Source of the DNA: Winogradskyella forsetii
GTDB lineage: Bacteria; Bacteroidota; Bacteroidia; Flavobacteriales; Flavobacteriaceae
Reading direction: 5' to 3'
Assembly: GCF_013394595.1 (NCBI RefSeq)
Contig: NZ_CP053348.1
Location: 4,436,501 to 4,500,500, forward strand
DNA: 64,000 nucleotides
Below the pieces are notes generated by a model. The model ran no database searches, was not told where the DNA came from, and worked only from the letters and a program-made list of their open reading frames with translations. The position numbers were made by a program, and so were the translations under genes. Each line of letters starts with the position of its first letter. Position 1 is the stretch's first letter. Shown in pieces: positions 52,401 to 60,166 of this stretch.

Positions 52401-52994
52401 TTATAATTCGATGTCTTTTATATTCCAAAAATCAATTTGTCCTTTTTTCTTGGTTTGATAAAAAATCGCAAAATCACTTCCGATTGCCCAATCAGTATCA
52501 GGCACATCAATGTCCGCTTTAAAATAAAGTCTGTTTGAGCGTATGAAATCATATTCCACGCTTCTCAATACTGAATATTTTAAAAAATCGCCATCAAGAC
52601 TATCTTTAAATATCGATTTTTTCACTTGAGATATAAGAATAACATCGTTTCCTTTTTTTAATATTATTTCAGTTACATTATCGTGATATATGTCTTTATA
52701 AATTATTGGTTTATTCAAGTCGTTTATTCGGACAATTGAGCTGTCGTTCAACGAGTATGTTTTTAATTCAAGTTGGTGAATTTCATTTCCGATTTTTACT
52801 TCTTGATTTTTTCGGATAGTATCGAAATCCGTTTGCCAATAAACAACAGTTGTGTCCAGTTTTTTAGGTTCAGGTTTCGTTTCCGATTTTAATTCCATTT
52901 TTGGCTTAAATTCAAATTGCGATTTCTCCGACTTTTTTCGGTCGCAACTCGATAAAATCGAAAGTGTTAATATTAAAATAAGAAGTCGCTTCAT
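52401..52994 (-). CDS. cassette R10: DUF4738-like lipoprotein
   Basis: A 197-aa protein with the signal MKRLLILILTLSILSSCDRK. The mature part (KKLDTTVVYWQTDFDTIRKN, IGNEIHQLELKTYSLNDSS, IYHDNVTEIILKKGND) resembles DUF4738 lipoproteins of Bacteroidota. Function unknown. Confidence 0.65.
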   Translation of the reverse strand: MKRLLILILTLSILSSCDRKKSEKSQFEFKPKMELKSETKPEPKKLDTTVVYWQTDFDTIRKNQEVKIGNEIHQLELKTYSLNDSSIVRINDLNKPIIYKDIYHDNVTEIILKKGNDVILISQVKKSIFKDSLDGDFLKYSVLRSVEYDFIRSNRLYFKADIDVPDTDWAIGSDFAIFYQTKKKGQIDFWNIKDIEL

Positions 52995-53010
52995 TGTTCG
53001 GTTTTTAACT

Positions 53011-53149
53011 GTTTGGTAACGGTTTTGTGTATGATTTCGTTGCGTGTTTAAGCACTAAAGTTAGCAAATAAATCACATATAGAAAGTCCGCAAGGACTTT
53101 CGTAAGTAGGCTATCACTAGCAATGAATTATACACATTGTTAGCAGCTG
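53011..53149 (-). repeat. attC-like site between R9 and R10
   Basis: Bottom strand: 5' core GCTGCTAAC (R9 end), apical GAAAGTCCTTGCGGACTTTC, 3' core GTTACCAAAC (R10 start). Confidence 0.78.
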
Positions 53150-53163
53150 GTTTTTATTCATAT

Positions 53164-53733
53164 TTACATATAAAAATATTTCCACAACCAGATTCCAGAA
53201 TAATTAGTTATGCAAACATCCTTAATTTTAAAGGTGATTATTTTATCATTAGTTTTCGGCTTCAGCTTTTCTCCATTCATTAATTGTTTGAATAGATATG
53301 ATTTCTCTTTAAACCACTTTTCTTTTTGATTTGTAGAAACTGCGTAAACTTTTAAATAGTTTTTATTTTCGTTCAATTCAGTCACAATATCCTCAAGAAC
53401 AGAATCATCTTCAAATTCGGAAGCAGATTCTTTGTCAATCCAACCATTTTCCTTTAATACTTGAATTCCGTTATTCGAATTAGATACAGCTTTTAATTCT
53501 ATTTCAAAGTTTATGTCAATCAAGCCATATTTCGCAATTGTTCCTTTTATACTGTTACTTTTATTCGATTTGACTTTAATATTTAAGTTTTCTTCTACAA
53601 TAAGTTTTATTTCTTCTGCAATTTCTTCTCCGCTTTTGGATATATCTATTGGGATTTCAATTCCGACATAATCGGTTAATGAATTATATGCTAACTCTCT
53701 ATTGATTGTTCTTAATGTGCTTATGCTGTTCAC
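53164..53733 (-). CDS. cassette R9: hypothetical protein
   Basis: A 189-aa cytoplasmic protein with a charged N-terminal half (GEEIAEEIKLIVEENLNIKVKS) and an acidic stretch EFEDDSVLEDIVTELNENK. Hydrophobic end GIWLWKYFYM. Not recognised. Confidence 0.55.
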   Translation of the reverse strand: MNSISTLRTINRELAYNSLTDYVGIEIPIDISKSGEEIAEEIKLIVEENLNIKVKSNKSNSIKGTIAKYGLIDINFEIELKAVSNSNNGIQVLKENGWIDKESASEFEDDSVLEDIVTELNENKNYLKVYAVSTNQKEKWFKEKSYLFKQLMNGEKLKPKTNDKIITFKIKDVCITNYSGIWLWKYFYM

Positions 53734-53750
53734 GGTCGTTTTCTTAACTT

Positions 53751-53888
53751 GCTGCTAACGGTCTAGTATAACCGTCAGTTACGGGTTAATATGCGTTAAT
53801 TTTCGGTTTATAACTGTTGTTATCAATTCCGAGTGGATTCGGACGTAGTCGAATCCGCCGTAATTGCGGTTATACATTGTTACCTGCT
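53751..53888 (-). repeat. attC-like site between R8 and R9, divergent interior
   Basis: Cores fit the rule: R8 end GCAGGTAAC, R9 start GTTAGCAGC. The arms are different from the other sites (CCGTAATTGCGGTTATAC, apical GATTCGGACGTAGTCGAATC). Confidence 0.7.
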
Positions 53889-54235
53889 GGCTTTATTCGT
53901 TTATCTATTAGTTCAACAATTTTTGTTCGATTTTTATAAAAAGATTTAGGGAAGTCCAATTCAGGGTCAGAATTCATTCTCAAATTTTCAGAGAAGTATT
54001 TTCTCAATCGCAATAGATTGTCAAAAGTTCTTGCGTATAAAATTCTATCGTCAATTGGAATTTGATAGAAATACATTTCAGTCGATATTTCAATTTTTCT
54101 ATTCATTCCACAATTTCCGCAACTCATTTTTCCGATATGTTTGGGCTTTATAACATATCCATTCGTATTTCCATCAGAATAAAAATTCGCTTTCGCTTGG
54201 CAATTCGGACAGTTTATTTCTATATCTGGTTTCAT
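53870..54235 (-). CDS. cassette R8: zinc-ribbon protein
   Basis: A 121-aa protein with INCPNCQAKA and MSCGNCGMNR forming one zinc ribbon. The C-terminal half (LYARTFDNLLRLRKYFSENL ... PKSFYKNRTKIVELIDKRI) parallels that of cassette 10 in the left array. The gene end overlaps the attC-like site (AGNNV). Confidence 0.65.
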   Translation of the reverse strand: MKPDIEINCPNCQAKANFYSDGNTNGYVIKPKHIGKMSCGNCGMNRKIEISTEMYFYQIPIDDRILYARTFDNLLRLRKYFSENLRMNSDPELDFPKSFYKNRTKIVELIDKRIKPAGNNV

Positions 54236-54247
54236 TTTTTTTCAGCT

Positions 54248-54389
54248 TGCAGGTAACGCTCAGTGTATGGTTTGTTGCGTGATTAAGTTACTAATTTAGC
54301 AAACTTTGACGAGCCTGAGAAAATTCCGAAGGAATTTTCCAGATAAGCACTTGGTAAGCAATGAACTATACACAATGTTGTATGCCGTG
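54248..54389 (-). repeat. attC-like site, identical copy 1
   Basis: 54255-54381 is identical over 127 bp to 54729-54855. Bottom strand: 5' core GGCATACAAC, apical GGAAAATTCCTTCGGAATTTTC, 3' core GTTACCTGC (R8 start). Confidence 0.8.
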
Positions 54390-54719
54390 TTTTATTTTGG
54401 TTTGTTGTTCCGCTCTGATTTTTAAGTCCAGCTTGTCATTCCGACGTTGTTCTCAGAATTGCAGGACTTTTGGGTTTAGAAAACCAACTTCGCAAAAATT
54501 TTCAATCGTCATTTTCCGAACGGCTTGTCAGTCCGACGTTGTTGGATTTCTTTTCTTAGGTTTTGCTTGATAGTCCGATTTTAGCTTTTTATTTTTTCTT
54601 TTACGTACGAGAGTCCAGTCCGACGTTTTGTTTTTTAAAATCAAGCTTTTTTCTTAAAATTCCGAACTTTTTTTTTTGATTCCTTAACTTTTGTATGCCG
54701 CTCGTAACTCTTTGACCAC
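54390..54719 (-). other. non-coding cassette R7
   Basis: A cassette with proper cores (start GTTGTATGCCATG, end CACGGCATACAAC) but without any ORF above ~20 codons in the cassette direction. It contains three copies of a motif: GCTTGTCATTCCGACGTTGT at 54431-54450, GCTTGTCAGTCCGACGTTGT at 54523-54542 and AGTCCGACGTTTTG at 54617-54630. It could encode a structured RNA, be a decayed gene or serve as spacer. Confidence 0.6.
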
Positions 54720-54861
54720 ATGGCATACAACGCTCAGTGTATGGTTTGTTGCGTGATTAAGTTACTAATTTAGCAAACTTTGACGAGCCTGAGAAAATTC
54801 CGAAGGAATTTTCCAGATAAGCACTTGGTAAGCAATGAACTATACACAATGTTGTGTGTAG
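54720..54861 (-). repeat. attC-like site, identical copy 2
   Basis: 127 bp identical to 54255-54381. Bottom strand: 5' core CTACACACAAC (R6 end), 3' core GTTGTATGCCAT (R7 start). Confidence 0.8.
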
Positions 54862-54864
54862 TTT

Positions 54865-55437
54865 TTATCTTTCCGCTTGCTTGTTTTTCGGAATGTTAAT
54901 TACTCCACAACCGTCAACTAACCATTTATTATTCACTTCTTTTATCCTCATATTAATAGAAAAACCTTTCCAAGTTTTAGCTTCTACAGTCAAATAATTT
55001 GAAATAGAGTCAAATTCAGCAAGTTTAAAACCGTCATCGGGATAATCTTGAGCGTCAAAAATCGGGTCGAATCCAAGTCCGTATTCAGGTTCAGATTTAT
55101 AAGCATCTTCAATCATTTTTTTTAGTTCTTCTTTAAATTCTTGACTAACATCCTGATTAGAATTTACCCATTTAACGATTCCTATTTGTTCTTTCATTTT
55201 GTTACAATTCACAACATAGTCGTTGATAAATTTCAACGCAACATATGTTTTTGATGTTGTATCTTCTAATTGAACTTTAGTTTTCTCTTCGCTTAAAACG
55301 TTTTTTATTTTCGGTTCTTTCTTATTTTCAATTATAAGTCCATTATTTTCTTTGAAATCAGTTTTTTCTTTTTTGTCATTGCAACTAAAAGCTATTAGAA
55401 TAAATAGAATTAAATATAAATTTTTTATCAATTTCAA
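54865..55437 (-). CDS. cassette R6: lipoprotein (DUF3828-like layout)
   Basis: A 190-aa protein with the signal MKLIKNLYLILFILIAFSCND. The mature domain contains YVALKFINDYVVNCNKMKEQ and ends with KEVNNKWLVDGCGVINIP, the pattern of small secreted DUF3828/NTF2-like proteins. Assignment tentative. Confidence 0.6.
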   Translation of the reverse strand: MKLIKNLYLILFILIAFSCNDKKEKTDFKENNGLIIENKKEPKIKNVLSEEKTKVQLEDTTSKTYVALKFINDYVVNCNKMKEQIGIVKWVNSNQDVSQEFKEELKKMIEDAYKSEPEYGLGFDPIFDAQDYPDDGFKLAEFDSISNYLTVEAKTWKGFSINMRIKEVNNKWLVDGCGVINIPKNKQAER

Positions 55438-55461
55438 ATTTCAGTTCGGTTTTTCTTAAAT

Positions 55462-55667
55462 TACACACAACGTTCTGGTATATGGCTCGTAGCGTGTAAA
55501 TTAACAATTAATTTTCGGTTAAGCACGAGCCGAATTTTTTAATTTTCTTATTACCTTTTTTTATCAATAAGCCAAATTAAAAAATTTGGCGGACTTCGCA
55601 AATATGCCTGAACTTTCGATTAATCAACTAACTAGCTATGAGCTATATACGTTGTTGTGTGTAGTGC
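55462..55667 (-). repeat. long attC-like site between R5 and R6 (206 bp)
   Basis: Bottom strand: R5 end GCACTACACACAAC, R6 start GTTGTGTGTAAT. The interior is longer and different, with CCAAATTTTTTAATTTGGC arms. Both neighbouring cassettes share the same core, so recombination could merge them. Confidence 0.68.
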
Positions 55668-55669
55668 TT

Positions 55670-56476
55670 TCACGTAATTATTTTTTGATAATGTTCAATT
55701 CTTTTTTCCATTGTATTCAATTTTCCAAATTCAAAATGTGTAATCATTGCATCTAAAGTTTCTGATTCCATTAAATCTTTATCATAATAGTCCAAGTTTA
55801 CGATATTAAGTTTTTCGATTTGTTTGTTGAAATCTGTCTTTTTATTTTGATTAACATTTTTGCTATAAACCCAATTTGTTGTAATCCAATTATTAGATAA
55901 CCAGCCTGCTAAAGTTAAATTGTCATAGTAACCGTAATATTGTGTTTGAGCGTTAAAAAGATGAACAAATTTCCCTTCACGATTATAAAATGTATGAATA
56001 ACATTTATAATCATCTTCAGTTCGAAATACAAAACAAACTTTTGGGTATTATCAGCTCCTATTATAAAATCGGAAATATCAGTCAAATCTTGTGGATATT
56101 CAGAAGTGATAATTTTGCATCCAGCGTGTTTTGCAAAATATCGATATAAATTCCGTTTTTCATTACTCCAGTTTGTTCCGTAAATTTTCTGAAAATCCAA
56201 ATTGCCATTTTCTAAAAGCAACTCGTAATTTTTAAAACAATAAGTTACAAAAATATCGTAGGCGTCGTCGTGAGGTCTGGTCTTTTTGACATTACAATCG
56301 ATACAAATTACTTCTGGAAATTTAAGGACATTATCTTTGTACGAATTTATTTGAGTGGCGCTTTCTTGTATGTAATAGCAATCAAATTTTTTCCCATAAG
56401 TTCTTTTTAAGTCCGAAGCCTTAAACTTATGTTCTTTCGAGTCTGCTTTATTTCCACAAATCCAACATTTTGCCAT
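55670..56476 (-). CDS. cassette R5: HNH-like zinc protein
   Basis: A 268-aa protein. CWICGNKADSKEHKFKASDL at the N-terminus and VICIDCNVKKTRPHDDAYD (~55-75) give the C-x2-C ... EH ... C-x2-C-x2-K arrangement of HNH endonucleases; the usual final HNH residues are only partly evident. The C-terminal ~180 residues are unknown. A nuclease role is inferred. Confidence 0.6.
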   Translation of the reverse strand: MAKCWICGNKADSKEHKFKASDLKRTYGKKFDCYYIQESATQINSYKDNVLKFPEVICIDCNVKKTRPHDDAYDIFVTYCFKNYELLLENGNLDFQKIYGTNWSNEKRNLYRYFAKHAGCKIITSEYPQDLTDISDFIIGADNTQKFVLYFELKMIINVIHTFYNREGKFVHLFNAQTQYYGYYDNLTLAGWLSNNWITTNWVYSKNVNQNKKTDFNKQIEKLNIVNLDYYDKDLMESETLDAMITHFEFGKLNTMEKRIEHYQKIIT

Positions 56477-56522
56477 TCTTGTTTTCTTCTAATTTTCTCG
56501 ATTTGACGATTTTTCTTGCATT

Positions 56523-56660
56523 ACACACAACGTGATTGTATATGGTTTGTTGCGTGTTTTAATCACCTAATTTAGCAAATAAAAACCGAATAGAAAATCC
56601 GCGAGGATTTTCGTAAGTAGGCGAGAACTAGCAATAAATTATATACGGTGTTGGCAATAG
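56523..56660 (-). repeat. attC-like site between R4 and R5
   Basis: Bottom strand: R4 end CTATTGCCAAC, arms GTATATAATTTATTGC / GCAACAAACCATATAC, apical GAAAATCCTCGCGGATTTTC, R5 start GTTGTGTGTAATGC. Confidence 0.8.
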
Positions 56661-56663
56661 TTT

Positions 56664-57161
56664 TTATTTTACTTTTCCCATTATTCCCTCGTTAGTGTTT
56701 TTGTCTATAAATCCGCTTTCCAATCCAGACTTATTATCCAAATTCTGGTGTTCAATTATATTTTCTCCGAATGAAAACTTATTCCTTATCTTTTTTAAGT
56801 CAAGTACTTTGTCAAAATAAATCCAGTCAGCTGTATTTTCAGACCAAGCTTTACCGAAAAATGTAATTCGTGTATTTTCCTTGATTAATTTTTTCGCTAA
56901 AAGTCTCAATTCAGCCGAACTAATTGAATTCGAAAAGTCAGAGAAATAGTTTTCAAATTCAATTAATTTTTCTCCGATTTCCAATTCATAATCAAGACAA
57001 TCAACAACTATTCTGCTTAAAACTCCATTTAGGTCAAAAACAGATTCATAGGATTCTAATGTCCGACTTAAAGATTTTAGAATTTCATTTTTCGGATTAT
57101 TTTTAATTTCAGAGTTTAAATCTGTTAATAATTTGTCTTTTTCTATACTGAAGTTTCTCAT
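56664..57161 (-). CDS. cassette R4: hypothetical protein
   Basis: A 165-aa soluble, mainly helical protein (LTDLNSEIKNNPKNEILKSL, SSAELRLLAKKLIKENTRIT). A Trp-rich part AWSENTADWIYFDKVLDL follows. Not recognised; could be a small immunity or antitoxin-like protein. Confidence 0.55.
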   Translation of the reverse strand: MRNFSIEKDKLLTDLNSEIKNNPKNEILKSLSRTLESYESVFDLNGVLSRIVVDCLDYELEIGEKLIEFENYFSDFSNSISSAELRLLAKKLIKENTRITFFGKAWSENTADWIYFDKVLDLKKIRNKFSFGENIIEHQNLDNKSGLESGFIDKNTNEGIMGKVK

Positions 57162-57168
57162 TTCAAAT

Positions 57169-57307
57169 TATTGCCAACGTGTTTGTATAAGATTAGTTGC
57201 GTGTTTTAAGCACTAAAGTTAGCAAATAAATCACAGATAGAAAGTCCGCGAGGACTTTCGTAAGTAAGCTAAAACTAGCAATTAATTTTATACGTTGTTG
57301 GCAACAG
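57169..57307 (-). repeat. attC-like site between R3 and R4
   Basis: Bottom strand: R3 end CTGTTGCCAAC, apical GAAAGTCCTCGCGGACTTTC, R4 start GTTGGCAATAA. Confidence 0.8.
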
Positions 57308-57311
57308 TAAT

Positions 57312-58040
57312 TTATCCGATTAGTGTAATCCAATCTCCAACATTGTCGAGCAAAAATTTTATTCCTCTTTTAAATATTTCTTTTCGACCTAATTCCAGAA
57401 CTTCTTTAAGTAGAGGCAGACTTTTCTTTCTTACATTCGCAAAAAATCGACTAATCATTTTGACAGTAGTCTTTTTAGTCATTTTCGGAATATTGTCCTT
57501 AATTTCTTCCGCTTCTTTTATTAATTCGGCATTTTCCTCCTCATTGGCTTTTAGGACTTTGATTACATTAACAAAATAATTGTGTATGATTATTTGTTTG
57601 TCCAGTTCATATGGATTTATATCAGCATCTTCATCTAGAATTTCAAAATTTTCATAAAATTCGCGCTCATATTCATTCAGAATATTTTCTTCAGGTGTCC
57701 AACTTGCTTTATTATACGACCGGATTATATTAGTCCATTGTTCTAAAATAGTTAAAATCGACTTTTCTTCTGTAACTGCCTTTCTAGTTCCGATTACGGC
57801 ACTATTAGTCGGATTGTAATCCGCTTTGAAAAGTATCTTGTTTTTATTATCCTGATAAGCGCTATGTATAAGAAATTGAAAGTCCGATATTTTAGATTTG
57901 TCTTTTATTAAAAGTTCCATAGGGTTGTCAGTTGCCAACTCTAAAATGTCACTATTTTTTTCCACAAATTGTCTTACGCTATTGTTTAGCCGTTCGACAG
58001 TTTGCACAAAAAGTAAAGAATATTGTTTTTTGTTTGTCAT
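57312..58040 (-). CDS. cassette R3: hypothetical protein
   Basis: A 242-aa protein, mainly helical (LFVQTVERLNNSVRQFVEKN at the start, IKVLKANEEENAELIKEAEE in the middle) with a basic amphipathic C-terminus (SRFFANVRKKSLPLLKEVLEL ... FLLDNVGDWI). No membrane segment is certain. Not recognised. Confidence 0.55.
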   Translation of the reverse strand: MTNKKQYSLLFVQTVERLNNSVRQFVEKNSDILELATDNPMELLIKDKSKISDFQFLIHSAYQDNKNKILFKADYNPTNSAVIGTRKAVTEEKSILTILEQWTNIIRSYNKASWTPEENILNEYEREFYENFEILDEDADINPYELDKQIIIHNYFVNVIKVLKANEEENAELIKEAEEIKDNIPKMTKKTTVKMISRFFANVRKKSLPLLKEVLELGRKEIFKRGIKFLLDNVGDWITLIG

Positions 58041-58049
58041 TTTCTTTTA

Positions 58050-58189
58050 TTGTTGCCAACGGTTGTGTGTATGATTTCGTTGCGTGTTTAAGCACTAAAG
58101 TTAGCAAATAAATCACAGATAGAAAGTCCGCGAGGACTTTCGTAAGTAGGCTATAACTAGCAATGAATTATACACGTTGTTAGCATTAG
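58050..58189 (-). repeat. attC-like site between R2 and R3
   Basis: Bottom strand: R2 end CTAATGCTAAC, arms GTGTATAATTCATTGC / GCAACGAAATCATACAC, apical GAAAGTCCTCGCGGACTTTC, R3 start GTTGGCAACA. Confidence 0.82.
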
Positions 58190-58980
58190 TTTTTCTGTTT
58201 TTTTTGATAGACTTTGGATTTTCTCCATTTTTCTAGAACACCTACTTCGTTAAAAATGATTTCTCTATCAGACGAAATAATTGTTCGTCGCATAAAATTC
58301 CGATATGTAAAGTAATTCATTTTATGTTTTACAACACACGCAGTATCTGGCAAAACTTTCTTTTTATAATTAATCCTTATCAACATCTTTGGGGAAAGGG
58401 CGAATAGAATATTTTTATCGTTCATTAAAATTGGATTGTCTCCCAGAGGAAATTTAAAATCTTTTGACTGATAAATAATCCATTCCGATGAAAGCAAGGG
58501 AATTATTTGGGCTTTATGAAAATCAGAAGTAGAGTAATCATTTTTTAAGTCAATAAAAAGTTCAATTTTCTGCTTTCCTTTTTTATTATAATCGTCTATT
58601 AGACCATTGAAGTTTTTATAATGTCTTAGTATCATATCGGATATAAATGATGAAATATGCGTTTTCTCTTCAAGAGAATCAATTTCATTTTTTTCAATAA
58701 TACTAAACAATGGTTCTTTAATTAGATTCTCCGAAGTAGTAAAGAAATTTTCAAAATCCAATACTTCATTTTCAGAGACGTTTGCCAATCCCATTCTTTT
58801 TTCGAAAAACACATCTTCGGTTTTTGAAGGTAAAATCTTATTCCCTTTTAAATTTAATGATTGAATTTTCTGATTTCTTGCGTTAGCCGATTTCCGATAT
58901 TCGTGATTATGGTAGTAATCATGATTCCAATAAGCTGTCCAAAAACATGGATTATAATGATTCTTTTTAGTTATGGACAT
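58186..58980 (-). CDS. cassette R2: DUF4238-like protein
   Basis: A 264-aa protein. KKNHYNPCFWTAYWN at the N-terminus, ISSFISDMILRHYKNF in the middle and FPLGDNPILM (~180) correspond to the HY-x-P, all-helical and GDNPV motifs of DUF4238, a family of unknown function common in accessory regions. Confidence 0.68.
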   Translation of the reverse strand: MSITKKNHYNPCFWTAYWNHDYYHNHEYRKSANARNQKIQSLNLKGNKILPSKTEDVFFEKRMGLANVSENEVLDFENFFTTSENLIKEPLFSIIEKNEIDSLEEKTHISSFISDMILRHYKNFNGLIDDYNKKGKQKIELFIDLKNDYSTSDFHKAQIIPLLSSEWIIYQSKDFKFPLGDNPILMNDKNILFALSPKMLIRINYKKKVLPDTACVVKHKMNYFTYRNFMRRTIISSDREIIFNEVGVLEKWRKSKVYQKKQKN

Positions 58981-58996
58981 TCTATTATTGAAATTA

Positions 58997-59134
58997 ATGC
59001 TAACGGTTTTGTGTATGATTAGTGGCGTGTTTAAGCACCTAATTTAGCAAATATAAACCAGATAGAAAATCCGCGAGGATTTTCGTAAGTAGGCGAGAAC
59101 TAGCCATTAATTATACACGTTGTTGTGCGTAGGC
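58997..59134 (-). repeat. attC-like site between R1 and R2
   Basis: Bottom strand: R1 end GCCTACGCACAAC, apical GAAAATCCTCGCGGATTTTC, R2 start GTTAGCATTAA. Confidence 0.82.
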
Positions 59135-59146
59135 TTTTTCTTTCTT

Positions 59147-60073
59147 TTATCCAATGTTGTTCGATTTCCCACGATTACATTGTTCACACAAAATCTGTAA
59201 ATTTCTGTAAGTATTTGAACCTCCTTTTGAAAAAGGAATAATGTGGTCAAATTCTATCTTTTCTTGACTTCCACATTTAACACACTTTCCGCCATCTCTA
59301 TTCCAAACTTTGTCAAGCACATCTTGAGGAATTGGTTCACGTTTTAAATCCGATTCATTTAGACTTGATAAAATTCCTTCTTCAATTAATTCTTTTCTGA
59401 CTTGAGTTTTTAATTGCCTTCTTTTTTCCTTTTCTGATTTTTCGTTTTCTTTATCTAAAATTTCCTGTTTAAGTATTTCTTTAAGTTCGTTTTCTTTGGC
59501 AATTTCTTGTGCTTTTATTAATTCGGAAACTTTGGAAGCAATCAGTTCTTCGTGAAGTGGTAAAATATGTTCCTTAAAATGATTGAACCTTTTATTTTTT
59601 ACTTTTCCAAGTTGTAGAAAAAGTTCTAGTTGATGTGTGTTTTGAATAAGAACGGTTCTTGCTTTTGAACCGTCGAAAGGTCCAACAATTCCAGCCATTT
59701 CAAGATTGTCTATTAATTTGCCTGCTCTATTATATCCTAATTTTAATTTTCTTTGAAGTAAAGAAGCTGAACCTTGTTTATGTTCGACAAGTATTCTCGC
59801 AGCTTCTGGAAATAAAGGGTCAAAATCAGATGAACTAAATTCAAACTTTGGTTCTGTCGATAATCTGTCGCTTATTTCTTGTTGAATATATTTTTGAATT
59901 TCTTCTTCGGTTAAATTTATCTGCTTATTTTCATCAAGTACATCTGCGATTTTTTGAGCTACAAATTCCTTTTTTGCATTTAAGTCAGATGTTTGATTAG
60001 TTCCAAAATTTTCATTTTCGGTGTTTTCCGATTTAGAATTTTTATTGCCTCTTAAAAAATCAAATATTCCCAT
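59147..60073 (-). CDS. cassette R1: FtsK-gamma winged helix fused to HNH endonuclease
   Basis: A 308-aa protein. Residues ~80-145 (LFPEAARILVEHKQGSASLL, QRKLKLGYNRAGKLIDNLE, MAGIVGPFDGSKARTVLI) match the gamma domain of the FtsK DNA translocase, which recognises KOPS sequences. A charged coiled coil (~170-240) leads to a C-terminal HNH nuclease (VWNRDGGKCVKCG, IEFDHIIPFSKGGSNTYRNL, CEQCNRGKSNN). No motor domain. The fusion suggests cleavage directed by KOPS-like sequences or by replichore polarity (inference). First cassette after the head site. Confidence 0.82.
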   Translation of the reverse strand: MGIFDFLRGNKNSKSENTENENFGTNQTSDLNAKKEFVAQKIADVLDENKQINLTEEEIQKYIQQEISDRLSTEPKFEFSSSDFDPLFPEAARILVEHKQGSASLLQRKLKLGYNRAGKLIDNLEMAGIVGPFDGSKARTVLIQNTHQLELFLQLGKVKNKRFNHFKEHILPLHEELIASKVSELIKAQEIAKENELKEILKQEILDKENEKSEKEKRRQLKTQVRKELIEEGILSSLNESDLKREPIPQDVLDKVWNRDGGKCVKCGSQEKIEFDHIIPFSKGGSNTYRNLQILCEQCNRGKSNNIG

Positions 60074-60101
60074 TTTTATTCTTCAGATTGTTGGTTTGTC
60101 A

Positions 60102-60132
60102 GCTTACGCACAACTAGTTATATGACGACCAA
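60102..60132 (-). other. attI-like head site of the right array
   Basis: Bottom strand CATATAACTAGTTGTGCG resembles the distal end of the attC-like sites (CATATACAA..ACGTTGTGTG). The core GTTGTGCGTAAGC starts the first cassette. It lies directly downstream of the recombinase remnant, and no attC arms are present on its far side. Confidence 0.6.
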
Positions 60133-60142
60133 TATAATCATT

Positions 60143-60166
60143 ATCCCGCTTATTTACGGGATAAGG
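60143..60166 (-). terminator. hairpin at the end of the recombinase remnant
   Basis: TTATCCCG-CTTATTTA-CGGGATAA, an 8-bp perfect stem overlapping the stop codon at 60150-60152. Confidence 0.6.

Larger units (their letters stand above)
51664..60114 (-). mobile_element. right integron-like cassette array (leftward) with integrase remnant at its head
   Basis: Eleven cassettes read leftward from a head site at 60102-60132. Nine sites of very regular length (138-142 bp, one 206 bp) separate them. Cassette ends invert cassette starts closely, e.g. GTTGTGCGTAAGC / GCCTACGCACAAC (12 of 13) and GTTGTGTGTAATGC / GCACTACACACAAC (13 of 14). The sites are the same family as in the left array. A truncated tyrosine recombinase sits 36 bp beyond the head. 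Confidence 0.78.

Noticed and set aside
32679..58189. Spacers as ordinary dispersed intergenic palindromes (REP/BIME-like)
   Set aside because: The terminal cores co-vary with the start of the same cassette, which dispersed palindromes would not do.
32679..60100. Regular spacing of similar repeats as a CRISPR array
   Set aside because: Repeats are about 140 bp and the intervening units are 350-2000 bp with full genes; there are no short unique spacers and no cas genes.
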